64,000 nucleotides of DNA from Actinocrispum wychmicini (GCF_004345645.1 NZ_SLWS01000005.1:496001-560000); one strand, 5' to 3'; shown: positions 1 to 9,732, counted from the stretch's first letter. Notes: generated from the letters alone by a model not told the origin. Program-made: numbers and translations.

Positions 1-275
1 AAGCCGTTGCGGAGCATCTGCCACGCCTGCGGCGTGTAGTGCTTCTCGTCGAAGATCGGAGTGCCGTTGTGCGTCGGGAAGCCAAGGTCCTGCAGCCGGA
101 TGACACCGCCGATCACCGTCAACACGACCGTGACCACCCAGCCGCGCAGCCGGTCGGTCGGCATCGGACGGCCGAGCAGGGTCGCCACCCGGTCCGCACC
201 CGGCGTGGACGTCGGGGCGGCCTCCGCTGGTTCGTGGTCCACCTCTCGGTCGGACCCGGTCACGACGGCTGTCAC
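1..275 (-). CDS. pmt: Protein O-mannosyltransferase Pmt, 5' end only
   Basis: This is the N-terminal ~91 codons of a membrane glycosyltransferase that moves mannose from polyprenyl-phosphate-mannose to secreted proteins; the rest lies beyond the left edge. Reading the minus strand from GTG at 275 gives an acidic N-terminus, a first hydrophobic segment (roughly residues 45-60) and the family motif around PTHNGTPIFDEKHYTPQAW, which contains the conserved DEKHY of bacterial Pmt (Rv1002c type). GTG at 263 is an equally possible start. It is divergent from rsmI with about 16 bp between the start codons, the same arrangement as Rv1002c/Rv1003, so the two promoters must overlap. Confidence 0.9.
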   Translation of the reverse strand, partial: MTAVVTGSDREVDHEPAEAAPTSTPGADRVATLLGRPMPTDRLRGWVVTVVLTVIGGVIRLQDLGFPTHNGTPIFDEKHYTPQAWQMLRNG

Positions 276-291
276 GGGTCCCGATCGTAGG

Positions 292-1140
292 GTGAGCGAT
301 GTGAACCCCGTATCCGGTTCGGGTCTCCTCGTGCTCGCGGCCACTCCGCTGGGGGATTCCCGCGACGCCTCACCCCGGCTCGTCGAAGCCCTGGCCAGCG
401 CGGATGTGATCGCGGCCGAGGACACCCGGCGGCTGCGGGCACTGGCCGCGGCACTCGGCGTGTCCCCGAAGGGCCGGGTGGTCAGCTTCTACGACTCGGT
501 GGAGACAAGTCGGATTCCTGCCCTGGTGTCCGCTATCGCCGCCGGCTCCACAGTTGTCCTGGTGACCGACGCGGGGATGCCGAGCGTCTCGGATCCCGGG
601 TACCGGCTCGTGACCGCGTGCATCGCGGACGAATTGCCCGTTACGTGCCTTCCTGGCCCGTCGGCGGTGACGACTGCCCTCGCGGTGTCCGGCCTGCCGT
701 GCGACCGGTTCTGCTTCGAGGGGTTCGCTCCTCGGAAAGGCGGGGAACGGCAGCGGTGGCTCCGGTCGCTGGCGACGGAATCCCGGACGACGGTGTTCTT
801 CGAGTCGCCGCACCGGCTGTCGGCGACTCTGGCGGACGCGGTCTCGGTGTTGGGCGCGGACCGGCCGGCGGCGGTGTGCCGGGAGTTGACGAAGACCTAT
901 GAGGAGGTGAAACGCGGCTCGCTGGGGGAGTTGGCTGAGTGGGCGGTCGACGGGGTGAAGGGGGAGATCACTGTCGTCCTCGGGCCCGCTGTGCCGCGCG
1001 CTGTGGATCTGCCTAGCTTGGTGGAGCGGGTGCGGGTGCGGGTGGATGCGGGGGAGCGCCTGAAGACCGTGGTGGCGGAGATCGCGGAGGCTGCGGGGGT
1101 GAGCAAGAAGGAGCTTTACGACGCGGCGATCAAGGGGTGA
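292..1140 (+). CDS. rsmI: 16S rRNA (cytidine1402-2'-O)-methyltransferase RsmI
   Basis: RsmI 2'-O-methylates C1402 of 16S rRNA using SAM, in the decoding centre. The 282-residue product has the SAM/precorrin methylase (TP-methylase) fold signatures: an N-terminal LVLAATPLGD glycine-turn, the AEDTRR segment, the VTDAGMPSVSDPG loop and LPGPSAVTTAL, followed by FEGFAPRK. Length is normal for the family (about 275-290). GTG at 292 and GTG at 301 are both in frame and both fit; the long upstream extension of the open frame runs into pmt on the other strand and is not real. The gene is divergent from pmt and is followed by a non-coding repeat island. Confidence 0.93.
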   Translation: MSDVNPVSGSGLLVLAATPLGDSRDASPRLVEALASADVIAAEDTRRLRALAAALGVSPKGRVVSFYDSVETSRIPALVSAIAAGSTVVLVTDAGMPSVSDPGYRLVTACIADELPVTCLPGPSAVTTALAVSGLPCDRFCFEGFAPRKGGERQRWLRSLATESRTTVFFESPHRLSATLADAVSVLGADRPAAVCRELTKTYEEVKRGSLGELAEWAVDGVKGEITVVLGPAVPRAVDLPSLVERVRVRVDAGERLKTVVAEIAEAAGVSKKELYDAAIKG

Positions 1141-1320
1141 GTGGCGGCTCGCGTCGGGTGGCGGGGTGCAGTGGCGGGAAGCCTGCGCCGGGGGTGCGTG
1201 GCTTGGGTCGGGTGGTGGGGGACGGTGGCCTGAGACTTGGGTGGAGTGGTGGGGCGAGTCGGGGGATGCGGTGGCGGGAAGCGAGTGGGGTGGTGGGGAG
1301 GCCCGCGCAGGCCTGTGTCT

Positions 1321-1700
1321 GGTGGTGAGGGTGGTGGTGCGGAGCCCACACTGGGTGGCGGGGACGGCGGCTGCCCGGTGCTTGCATTGGGTGGGAGCGC
1401 GCGGGTGTGGGGCCTACGTCGGGCGGTGGCGGGGAGCGTGTGTTGGGTGGTGGGGCGGTGGCGCAAGGCCTGTGTCGGATGGTGGGCACGGTGGCATGGG
1501 TCTGTGCCGGGTGGTGAGGGTGGTGGTGCGGAGCCCGCACTGGGTGGCGGGGACGGCGGCTGCCCGGTGCTTGCATTGGGTGGGAGCGCGCGGGTGTGGG
1601 GCCTACGTCGGGCGGTGGCGGGGAGCATGTGTCGGATGATGGGGCGGTGGCGCAAGGCCCGGGTTGGGTAGTGGGTACGGCGGGCATGGGGTCTGTGTCG
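1321..1700. repeat. Imperfect 189 bp tandem duplication
   Basis: The stretch starting GGTGGTGAGGGTGGTG at 1321 recurs at 1510 with very few differences over the first ~120 bp (for example CCCACACTGG versus CCCGCACTGG), then diverges gradually. A shorter, more decayed relative starts near 1699. The period is 189 bp, a multiple of three, which explains why repeated peptide strings appear in conceptual translations. Confidence 0.9.
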
Positions 1701-1802
1701 GGTGGCGCGGAGCCCGCGCCGGACGGCGGGGACGATGGCCGCATTGGCCGCATTGGCTGTGTCGGGCGGGCGCGTGGTCGCGCATTGGGTGGCGGGAAGC
1801 TC

Positions 1803-1836
1803 GTGTCGGGTGTCGGGTGTCGGGTGTCGGGTGTCG
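1803..1836. repeat. GTGTCGG heptanucleotide tandem repeat
   Basis: Almost five uninterrupted head-to-tail copies of GTGTCGG. It sits inside the repeat island and its regular G runs on the plus strand could form a G-quadruplex or slip during replication. Confidence 0.9.
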
Positions 1837-2192
1837 TGGTGAGAAGGCTGTGTCGGGCGGGGCGGCGGCCGCGTTGTCTGTGGGGTCGGGTGCGGTAGCG
1901 GCGTTGGCTGTGTCGGCGATGCGTCGTGGCGACTGAGTGCGCGTCGGGTGGCAGCGGTGGCGCCGAGCCCATGTCGGGGTGGTGCGGCGTGATGGCGATG
2001 TTGACCGCGTTGGGTGGTGGGCGTGGCTGGGTGACCGAGGTCGCCTTCCGGCACGTGGGCGTGCGGGAACGACCACGCTCGCAGTGGCCGAAGCCCGCCG
2101 TGGCACCTACGTGCCTGCTGCAGGGCAGTGGTCGACGGCGCACGGGTAAAGGCGGCGTGGGCCAGTACCCCCGCGCGGCGCCATGCGGCGCG

Positions 2193-2312
2193 CAGTGTCC
2201 CTGCTAAGCGCAGTGCTGTGCCGGGCGCAGTGCCGTGCCGAGCGCGGTGCTTTGCTAAGCGCGGTGCTGTGCCGGGCGCGGTGCTTTGCTAAGCGCATTG
2301 CGTTGCCGTGCA
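2193..2312. repeat. 17 bp tandem array (about seven units)
   Basis: Seven consecutive units of 17 bp (the first is 18) that alternate between two forms, CGGTGCTTTGCTAAGCG and CGGTGCTGTGCCGGGCG, with one or two substitutions per copy. The array lies just upstream of the DUF4185 gene. The open frame that runs through it encodes a Cys/Ala/Leu/Arg-rich string and is probably an accidental extension of the real gene start at 2384. Confidence 0.85.
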
Positions 2313-2383
2313 ACACCGCCGTGCTGTGCCTGTGTGCCTGCGTGGCTGGGCAGGGGGGAGCTGGCTGGCTTAGCGTGGGCTTC

Positions 2384-3340
2384 ATGGTTCGGGTGCTGGT
2401 GACGCGTGCGGTTGCCCCCGTTACCGGCGTGGGGACGCGGCGGTTTGGGATCCATGCCACTGACCTTGGCATCCTTTGGGACAACGGGCAGGGGCGGCTG
2501 CTCGTGGCCTTTGGGGACACTTATGGTGCTGAGTGGGGTGGGCATGGGGCCGGGCCGGCGCACGCCGATTGGCGGTGCAACGTTCTGGCGTCGTCCAGCA
2601 ACCGGGACCTCGACCGTGGGCTCCGGCTTGATTCAGTTGTGGCGCGGGCCGACGGGGTGGCGGCGCAGATCATCGAGCGGGATCGCGGGGTGGACGAGAA
2701 CACCGTGATCCCCAACTCGGGTATCGCTGTCGACGGCTACAACTACCTGCATTACATGTCCGTGCGGGAGTGGCGTGCGGATGGGTGGAGCACGAACTAC
2801 GCGGGCGTCGCTGTGTCCGCCGACGGTGGGGCGACCTGGACCAAACCGCCGGGCGCGCGCTGGGTTAACTCCGCCAAGGACGATCACCCCTTTCAGATCT
2901 GTGCGTTCGCTTCGACTGCTGACCATGTGTACCTCATGGGTACGACAAACGGCCGGTTTGGTGGCGCCTACCTGGGCAGATGTCGTCGTTGGGACGTTCT
3001 CGTGCCGTCCGCGTACGAGTACTGGTCGGGCACGTGGGGCAAGGACGCGACCCCGGTCATGTCGGGGCCGGTCGGTGAGATGTCCGTCGGGTTCAACAAG
3101 CACTTCGGCCAGTGGCTGTGCCTGCACCTGGACGAGCATCGGGCGGCGATCGTGCTGCGGACCGCCCCTGAGTTGACCGGGCCGTGGACCGACGGGCAGG
3201 TCATGGCCGACGGACGGGACATTCCCGCGTTGTACGGCGGTTATCTGCATCCGTGGGCCATGGACGACGCCACGGTCTACTGGACGTTGTCGCAGTGGGG
3301 TCCGTACAACGTGACGTTGATGCGGACCGAGCTGGGGTGA
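2384..3340 (+). CDS. DUF4185 domain protein (beta-propeller-like)
   Basis: A 318-residue protein resembling DUF4185 proteins, which share the five-bladed propeller fold seen in sialidase and glycosyl-hydrolase-like families; no reaction is established for the family. Visible features are an N-terminal blade opening FGIHATDLGILW followed by GRLLVAFGDTYG, a VIPNSGIAVDG strand, aspartate-box-like AVSADGGATW near residue 145, and a C-terminal YLHPWAMDD segment. I chose ATG at 2384 because the frame upstream runs through the 17 bp repeat array. No signal peptide is evident from this start, which is odd for a family that is often secreted. It stands alone between the repeat island and rsgA. Confidence 0.7.
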   Translation: MVRVLVTRAVAPVTGVGTRRFGIHATDLGILWDNGQGRLLVAFGDTYGAEWGGHGAGPAHADWRCNVLASSSNRDLDRGLRLDSVVARADGVAAQIIERDRGVDENTVIPNSGIAVDGYNYLHYMSVREWRADGWSTNYAGVAVSADGGATWTKPPGARWVNSAKDDHPFQICAFASTADHVYLMGTTNGRFGGAYLGRCRRWDVLVPSAYEYWSGTWGKDATPVMSGPVGEMSVGFNKHFGQWLCLHLDEHRAAIVLRTAPELTGPWTDGQVMADGRDIPALYGGYLHPWAMDDATVYWTLSQWGPYNVTLMRTELG

Positions 3341-3385
3341 ATATTCGAGTGCGCCCGGGCCCGGTCGGAGCTATCGTGCGGGTGA

Positions 3386-3464
3386 CTTCGAGAGAGAGGG
3401 AGGTGGCTTGTGATGGACGTCTTTGTCGCTGTCGCGCGCCCGAAATCCCACGCCTCTCTCGAAG
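3386..3464 (+). promoter_or_regulatory. Inverted repeat in the rsgA leader
   Basis: CTTCGAGAGAG (3386-3396) is the exact reverse complement of CTCTCTCGAAG (3454-3464), with 57 nt between. The 3' arm runs into GAAGGG, the likely Shine-Dalgarno of rsgA at 3477, so pairing would compete with ribosome binding. The loop contains the start of a small ORF. Confidence 0.55.
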
Positions 3465-3490
3465 GGTTCACCTCCGTTGACTTCGCTTGA
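3410..3490 (+). CDS. Possible 26-codon leader ORF ahead of rsgA
   Basis: GTG at 3410 (or ATG at 3413) is preceded by GGGAGG at a good distance and opens a 26-residue frame that ends at TGA 3488-3490, thirteen bases inside rsgA and in another frame. Ribosomes translating it would disrupt the 11 bp inverted repeat that covers the rsgA ribosome-binding site, so it could couple translation. No homology is recognised. It might be chance. Confidence 0.35.
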   Translation: MMDVFVAVARPKSHASLEGFTSVDFA

Positions 3491-4517
3491 CCTGAAGACG
3501 CTCGGCTGGGACGAGTACTTCGCCGCCGCGCTGCCGGCCGGGTCGGTACCGGGCCGGGTCGCCCGCGTCCACTCCAGTGGCGTGGAGGTCCTCGTGGACG
3601 GCCATGAGGAACACATCGAATACACCTCGCGAGTGGAGTTGCCGTGCGTCGGCGACTGGGTCGCGCTGCGCGAGGGGGAGCTGGTCGACGTGCTCCCGCG
3701 TCGGACCGCACTGGTCCGTGGCGGGGTCGCCGAGGACTCGCTCGGCCAGACCCTGGCGTCCAATGTGGACGTCATTTTCGTGGTCGAGCCGACCTCGTTG
3801 GCGGGCCGGCGGGGCGGGCCGAACCTCGGCCGGATCGAGCGGCTGCTGGCGCTGGCGTGGGAGAGCGGCGCCACCCCGGTCGTCCTGCTCACCAAGTCCG
3901 ACCTGGTCGGCGACCAGATCGGCGAGATCCTGTCGAACGTCATGGCCGCGGCGCCCGGGGTCGACGTCCACCCGGTCTGCTCGGTGACGGGCGACGGCGT
4001 CGACATCGTCGCCGGGTACCTCGGGGTCGGCCGGACAGCGGTTCTCGTCGGCCCGTCCGGCGCCGGCAAGTCCACATTGGTCAACGCCTTGGCGGGCAGT
4101 GACGTGATGGAGACCCAACAGGTCCGCGCTTCGGACGGCCGCGGCCGGCACACGACCGTGCACCGCGAGCTGCTCGTGCTCCCACGCGGCGGTCTGATCA
4201 TCGACACGCCTGGCCTGCGCCGGGTGTCGTTGGCCACCGGCGGCGAAGGCCTGCAGGACGTCTTCACCGACATCGAGGATCTGGCTCAACAGTGCCGTTT
4301 CGACGACTGCGCGCATTCCGGCGAGCCCGGATGCGCGGTGGTCGAGGCGGTCGAGACGGGGGAACTGCCGCAGCGGCGCCTGGACAGCTGGTTCAAGCTG
4401 CGGCGCGAAGCCGAGTGGATCGCCAGCCGCACCGACTGGCGGCTGCGCCAGGAACGGGCCCGGCAGTGGAAGGCGATCGGCAAGGAGATGCGCCGCATCA
4501 ACCGAAGCCGACCTTGA
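3477..4517 (+). CDS. rsgA: Ribosome small-subunit GTPase RsgA (YjeQ/EngC)
   Basis: RsgA is a circularly permuted GTPase that checks late 30S assembly and releases RbfA. The product (346 residues from TTG 3477) shows an N-terminal OB-type domain ending in GDWVALRE, the permuted GTPase with the TKSD G4 motif first, then the P-loop GPSGAGKSTLVNAL, then IIDTPGLR (G3), and a C-terminal zinc finger with C-x4-C-A-H-x5-C spacing near residue 280. The open frame extends to 3423, but TTG 3477 has GAAGGG upstream and gives an N-terminus starting LTSLDLKTLGW. The start remains uncertain. It is followed by a convergent exporter operon. Confidence 0.9.
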   Translation: MTSLDLKTLGWDEYFAAALPAGSVPGRVARVHSSGVEVLVDGHEEHIEYTSRVELPCVGDWVALREGELVDVLPRRTALVRGGVAEDSLGQTLASNVDVIFVVEPTSLAGRRGGPNLGRIERLLALAWESGATPVVLLTKSDLVGDQIGEILSNVMAAAPGVDVHPVCSVTGDGVDIVAGYLGVGRTAVLVGPSGAGKSTLVNALAGSDVMETQQVRASDGRGRHTTVHRELLVLPRGGLIIDTPGLRRVSLATGGEGLQDVFTDIEDLAQQCRFDDCAHSGEPGCAVVEAVETGELPQRRLDSWFKLRREAEWIASRTDWRLRQERARQWKAIGKEMRRINRSRP

Positions 4518-4561
4518 CGCCGAGGTGGGTGGTCGCCCGGCGACCACCCACACCCCCGGTT

Positions 4562-5287
4562 TCAGGCGTTGACTCGGCGGAAGCTGTTGGTTCCCCACAG
4601 CACGCACAGGCCGGCGAGCACCACGACGATCACGCCGCCGACGATCACCGAACTGGACGCGAAGTCGCCGTTCACCACGGCCCGGACAGCGTCGGCGACG
4701 TGGCTGAACGGGTTGATCCGCGACACCACGTACAACCAGTGCGGCCCACGGTCCATCGGCTGCAGCACGCCCGACAGCAGCATCAACGGCATCACCGTGG
4801 ACGCCAGCACGGGCGCGAACGCGTACTCCTGCTTGAGTTTCAACGCCAACGTGTACGACACCGAGCCGAGCGCGACACCCATCACGGCCGCGTAGACCAA
4901 CGCCAGCACGACGTCCGCGACCGACGCGCGGAAGCCGAAGATCGTCGACAGGCCCATCAGCAGCGCGCACTGCGCGACCAGGACCACGACGTCCCGCAGC
5001 ACCCGGCCGAGCAGCAGAGCCGCCCGGCTCACCGGCGTCACCCGCAGCCGTTCCAACGCGCCCGACCGGATCTCGGGGATCAGCCCGAAACCCGCGTACG
5101 CCGTGCCGAACAGGCCCATCTGGATGACCAGGCCGGGGACGAACCACTGCCACGACCCGCTCGACTCCAGCAACGGACCGAACAGCACCAGCCACAGCAG
5201 CGGCTGCACGATGCCGAAGACGATCACGCTCGGGTTGTGCAGGGTTGGCCGCATCGTCCGGATGAACACCAGCCAGATGTCACGCAC
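4562..5287 (-). CDS. ABC-2 type exporter permease (DrrB-like)
   Basis: A 241-residue integral membrane protein with about six hydrophobic segments, the size and layout of DrrB/ABC-2 permeases that form the pore of drug or lipid exporters. Conserved landmarks are the N-terminal TMRPTLHNPSVIVFGIVQP, the GLIPEIRSGALERLRVTPVSR cytoplasmic loop that contacts the ATPase, and the C-terminal RINPFSHVADAVR. The start overlaps the end of the upstream ATPase gene by 8 bp, so the two are translationally coupled. The substrate cannot be told from sequence. Confidence 0.88.
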   Translation of the reverse strand: MRDIWLVFIRTMRPTLHNPSVIVFGIVQPLLWLVLFGPLLESSGSWQWFVPGLVIQMGLFGTAYAGFGLIPEIRSGALERLRVTPVSRAALLLGRVLRDVVVLVAQCALLMGLSTIFGFRASVADVVLALVYAAVMGVALGSVSYTLALKLKQEYAFAPVLASTVMPLMLLSGVLQPMDRGPHWLYVVSRINPFSHVADAVRAVVNGDFASSSVIVGGVIVVVLAGLCVLWGTNSFRRVNA

Positions 5288-6263
5288 GGAAACCTCCGAA
5301 GAACGGCGTCGCGGCCTCGGCCTCGCGCAGGGTCCGGCCGGTCAGGGTGAGGAACACGTCGTCCAGCGAGGGCCGCTGGACCTGGACTGACCGCGGTTGC
5401 ACCCCGGCGTTGTCGAGTTCCCGCAGCAGGGGCATCAGTGCCGTGTCGCCCTTCGGGACGCGGAACCGGACGGTCTGGCCGGTGACCTGGAGTTCCTGGG
5501 AGCCTTCGAGTTTCGACGCGACGTCGGACGTGACCGCCGTGTCCGCTGGGTGCTCGACGGTCAGCGTGACGAGGTCGCCTGCCACGCGCGCCTTGAGTTC
5601 GTCGGGTGTGCCCTCGGCGACGATCCTGCCGTTGTCGATCACCAGGATCCGGTCGCACAACGCGTCGGCTTCGTCAAGGTAGTGCGTGGTAAGGAAGATC
5701 GTGCTGCCGGCGGTCCGCAGCGCCCGGATGTGCTCCCACAGGTTGCTGCGGCTCTGCGGGTCGAGACCGGTGGACGGCTCGTCCAGGAACAGCAGTTCCG
5801 GGTCGTGCAGGACGCCCATGGCGATGTCCAGCCGGCGCTGCTGGCCGCCGGAGAGCCGGCCGGCCAGGCGGTCCGCGACCCCAGTCAGGTCCAGCCGGTC
5901 GAGCAGCGCGTCCGCGCGACGCTTCGAGTCCGCTTTGGACAGTCGGTAGAACTGGCCCTGTAACACCAGTTCGTCGAGCACTTTCTGGTCGCTGCCGGCG
6001 CCGTGGCCCTGTGCCACGTAACCGATCCGCTTGCGCACGCCGGTGGGATCGGCGCGCAGGTCGCAGCCGGCCACCACGGCCTCGCCGGCGGTGGGGCGCA
6101 GCAGCGTGGTGAGCATGCGCAGGGTGGTGGTCTTGCCCGCGCCGTTGGGGCCGAGGAAGCCGACGAGCTCCTCGCGTTCGACGTCGATGTCCACCCCCTG
6201 GACCGCGTCGATCGCTCGGCCGCGGACCTTGAACTGGCGCGCGAGACCGCGTGCCTTGATCAC
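5280..6263 (-). CDS. ABC exporter ATPase (DrrA-like)
   Basis: A 327-residue ATPase that energises the adjacent DrrB-like permease. Visible motifs are Walker A GPNGAGKTT near residue 40, the Q-loop IGYVAQG, the signature LSGGQQRRLDIA, Walker B LLFLDEPSTGLD and switch His in LTTHYLDEAD. The C-terminal ~100 residues form the DUF4162-like tail usual in DrrA proteins. The GTG start at 6263 has GGAGGA five bases upstream. Directly beyond that Shine-Dalgarno is a palindrome matching a second copy by the PadR gene, so a PadR protein very probably represses the drrAB-like operon until an inducing compound appears. Confidence 0.93.
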   Translation of the reverse strand: MIKARGLARQFKVRGRAIDAVQGVDIDVEREELVGFLGPNGAGKTTTLRMLTTLLRPTAGEAVVAGCDLRADPTGVRKRIGYVAQGHGAGSDQKVLDELVLQGQFYRLSKADSKRRADALLDRLDLTGVADRLAGRLSGGQQRRLDIAMGVLHDPELLFLDEPSTGLDPQSRSNLWEHIRALRTAGSTIFLTTHYLDEADALCDRILVIDNGRIVAEGTPDELKARVAGDLVTLTVEHPADTAVTSDVASKLEGSQELQVTGQTVRFRVPKGDTALMPLLRELDNAGVQPRSVQVQRPSLDDVFLTLTGRTLREAEAATPFFGGFRA

Positions 6264-6280
6264 GGAAGTCCTCCAGTTTG

Positions 6281-6298
6281 CTAGTCAAGTTTGACTAG
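6281..6298. promoter_or_regulatory. PadR-type operator 1
   Basis: CTAGTCAAGTTTGACTAG: 8 bp arms CTAGTCAA and TTGACTAG around a central GT. It lies 17 bp upstream of the exporter ATPase start codon, just beyond its GGAGGA, where a bound repressor would block transcription. Confidence 0.75.
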
Positions 6299-6324
6299 CG
6301 GGAGGATGGCACACGTCGGCCCGG

Positions 6325-6341
6325 TGGTCAAGTTTGACTAG
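6325..6341. promoter_or_regulatory. PadR-type operator 2 (imperfect copy)
   Basis: TGGTCAAGTTTGACTAG repeats the core of operator 1, including the intact right arm TTGACTAG, with substitutions in the left arm. It abuts the stop codon of the padR-like gene. Centre-to-centre spacing from operator 1 is about 43-44 bp, close to four helical turns, which would allow two dimers on one DNA face. Confidence 0.65.
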
Positions 6342-6947
6342 TTAGCGCCGCGGAGGCATGCCGAACGAGTGCGGGCTGTCGTCGGCGAACTCGTACTCGC
6401 CGGCCTCCACCCGGGCGAGCAGGTCCCGCAGCCACTCCAGGACGCCGACCGCGGCCGCGTTCCAGTACCGGAACATCTCTCTGATGTGGACGGGCTTGCC
6501 CGGCTCGCCGGGCTGCGCCGCGATGGTGTTGTCCATCAGGAACTGGGTGGTGGACATCTGCCCCTCGGTCTGCCGGATCCGCGCCTTGAGCAGGTACGCG
6601 AGGGTCGACCGGTCCAGCGCGGTGATGAACGGCAGGGCCGCGTTGAACATCGTCTCGCCGCTGTCCACCTCGCCGAGGCCCTTGCTGAGCAGGTAGAAGA
6701 ACTCGCCGTCGCCCTGCGGGGTGATCCGGTACACGACCCGGTCCGGGCCCAGGTCGCTTTCCTCGGTGTGCCCGGCTGCCAGCAGCTCCTCGCTGGTCAG
6801 CTTCTTCAGCGCGTGGTAGATCGACCCCTGCTTGACGTTCGCCCAGCGGTCGGCCGCCCACAGCAGCAGGTCCTGTCGTACCTGGTAGCCGTGGGCCTCG
6901 CCACGCATTCGGACCACGCCGAGAACAAGCAGTCGAGTCGCCGACAC
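6342..6947 (-). CDS. PadR family transcriptional regulator
   Basis: A 201-residue regulator with an N-terminal PadR winged helix (about residues 1-85, with LLVLGVVRMRGEAHGYQV and the helix SIYHALKKLTSEELL typical of the family) and a Vir-type C-terminal dimerisation domain (helical, around residues 95-180). It starts at GTG 6947 only 11 bp from the tatD start codon on the other strand. It sits upstream of and in line with the DrrAB-like exporter, and palindromes between them look like its binding sites. PadR repressors of this layout usually respond to a toxic compound that the exporter removes; the ligand is unknown. Confidence 0.9.
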   Translation of the reverse strand: MSATRLLVLGVVRMRGEAHGYQVRQDLLLWAADRWANVKQGSIYHALKKLTSEELLAAGHTEESDLGPDRVVYRITPQGDGEFFYLLSKGLGEVDSGETMFNAALPFITALDRSTLAYLLKARIRQTEGQMSTTQFLMDNTIAAQPGEPGKPVHIREMFRYWNAAAVGVLEWLRDLLARVEAGEYEFADDSPHSFGMPPRR

Positions 6948-6958
6948 ACTATTAGGCT

Positions 6959-7810
6959 ATGACGCCTCGTAAAGGTGAGCGCCCACCGCTGCCTGAGCCT
7001 CTCCCCGCGCCGGTGATCGACGCGCACACGCACTTGGACGCGTGCGGCGCCAAGGACGCTGCGGACGTCGCCGCCATGGTCGACCGCGCCGCGTCGGTCG
7101 GAGTCGAACGGGTCATCACCGTCGCCGACGACCTGTCCGCCGCGCGCTGGGCCGCGGCGGCGGCCACATGGGACTCCAGGGTGTTCGCGGCTGTCGCCGT
7201 GCACCCGACGCGTACTTCGGCCTTCAGCGACGACGACAAGGCCGTTATCGAGGAACTGGTGCGGCAGCCGCGTGTGGTGGCGGTCGGCGAGACCGGGCTC
7301 GACTTCTACTGGGACTACTCACCGCCGGCGGCGCAGGAGGAGGCGTTCCGTTGGCACATCGACCTGGCCAAACGGGTCGGCAAGCCGCTGATGATCCACG
7401 ACCGCGACGCGCACGAGGACATCATGCGCGTGTTGCATTCGGAAGGTCCGCCCGAACGGGTGGTTTTCCACTGTTTCTCGGGCGACGCCGACTTCGCACG
7501 GCGATGTGTGGACGCCGGGTTCGTCCTGTCCTTCGCCGGCGCCGTGACGTTCCGGAACGCCCGGGAACTGCGGGCCGCCGCCCAGGTCGTGCCAGTGGAT
7601 CAGCTGCTTGTGGAGACCGACGCGCCCTTCCTCACACCGCACCCGTTCCGGGGTCGGCCGAACGAGCCCTACTGCGTCGCGTACACCCTGCGGGACCTGG
7701 CCGAACTCCGTGGAATGGATGTGGGTGACCTGGCTTCGGCCGTTCGGGATACCGCGATCCGGCTGTTCCGACTACCCACGATGACATCCCACGATTCAGT
7801 GGGTGAATGA
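6959..7810 (+). CDS. tatD: TatD family metal-dependent deoxyribonuclease
   Basis: A 283-residue TatD-type nuclease, a TIM-barrel metal enzyme implicated in DNA trimming and repair. Metal-ligand motifs are visible: DAHTHLD near residue 20, the GETGLDFYWD segment, PLMIHDRDAH, FHCFSGD and the late VETDAPFLTPHP. Length matches the family. ATG 6959 directly follows TAGGCT, and there is no Shine-Dalgarno, so the transcript may be leaderless. In actinobacteria it precedes rpfB, as here. Confidence 0.93.
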   Translation: MTPRKGERPPLPEPLPAPVIDAHTHLDACGAKDAADVAAMVDRAASVGVERVITVADDLSAARWAAAAATWDSRVFAAVAVHPTRTSAFSDDDKAVIEELVRQPRVVAVGETGLDFYWDYSPPAAQEEAFRWHIDLAKRVGKPLMIHDRDAHEDIMRVLHSEGPPERVVFHCFSGDADFARRCVDAGFVLSFAGAVTFRNARELRAAAQVVPVDQLLVETDAPFLTPHPFRGRPNEPYCVAYTLRDLAELRGMDVGDLASAVRDTAIRLFRLPTMTSHDSVGE

Positions 7811-9627
<1,817 letters not shown>

Positions 9628-9642
9628 TTCTCGGATGTTCAC

Positions 9643-9669
9643 AGCGCCCCGGCCTTCGGTCGGGGCGCT
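9643..9669 (+). terminator. Hairpin terminator between rpfB and ksgA
   Basis: AGCGCCCCG (9643-9651) pairs with CGGGGCGCT (9661-9669) around a short GC-pairing loop, 15 bp after the rpfB stop. The downstream tract is only moderately T-rich, so termination may be partial. Confidence 0.7.
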
Positions 9670-9732
9670 TCGTGTTTCAGTCTGGGTTGGGGATCGCGAT
9701 CAGGTCGAACCGGCGTGTGGCAGCCTTGGACG

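Larger units (their letters stand above)
1141..2383. other. G/T-skewed repeat island without a credible gene
   Basis: About 1.2 kb between rsmI and the DUF4185 gene. The plus strand is very poor in A and rich in G and T, built from degenerate units such as GGTGGCGGG, TGTCGGGTG and GCGGAGCCC. It contains an imperfect tandem duplication with a 189 bp period (1321-1509 and 1510-1700, with a decayed third copy after it), a heptamer run and a 17 bp array. Long open frames exist on both strands, but they encode Pro/Thr/His-rich or Gly/Trp/Arg-rich strings that simply mirror the base skew. I see no ribosome-binding site or domain. Confidence 0.8.

Noticed and set aside
1116-2143. Long Pro/Thr/His-rich open frames on the minus strand and Gly/Trp-rich frames on the plus strand
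   Set aside because: They mirror the base skew of the repeat island, overlap one another in several frames, lack ribosome-binding sites and resemble no protein family.
1321-2312. A CRISPR array in the repeat island
   Set aside because: Repeats are directly adjacent and degenerate, with no unique spacers and no cas genes nearby.
2183-2383. A 67-codon N-terminal extension of the DUF4185 protein
   Set aside because: It is translated from the 17 bp repeat array, Cys/Ala/Leu/Arg-rich with no signal-peptide logic; ATG 2384 starts the recognisable domain.
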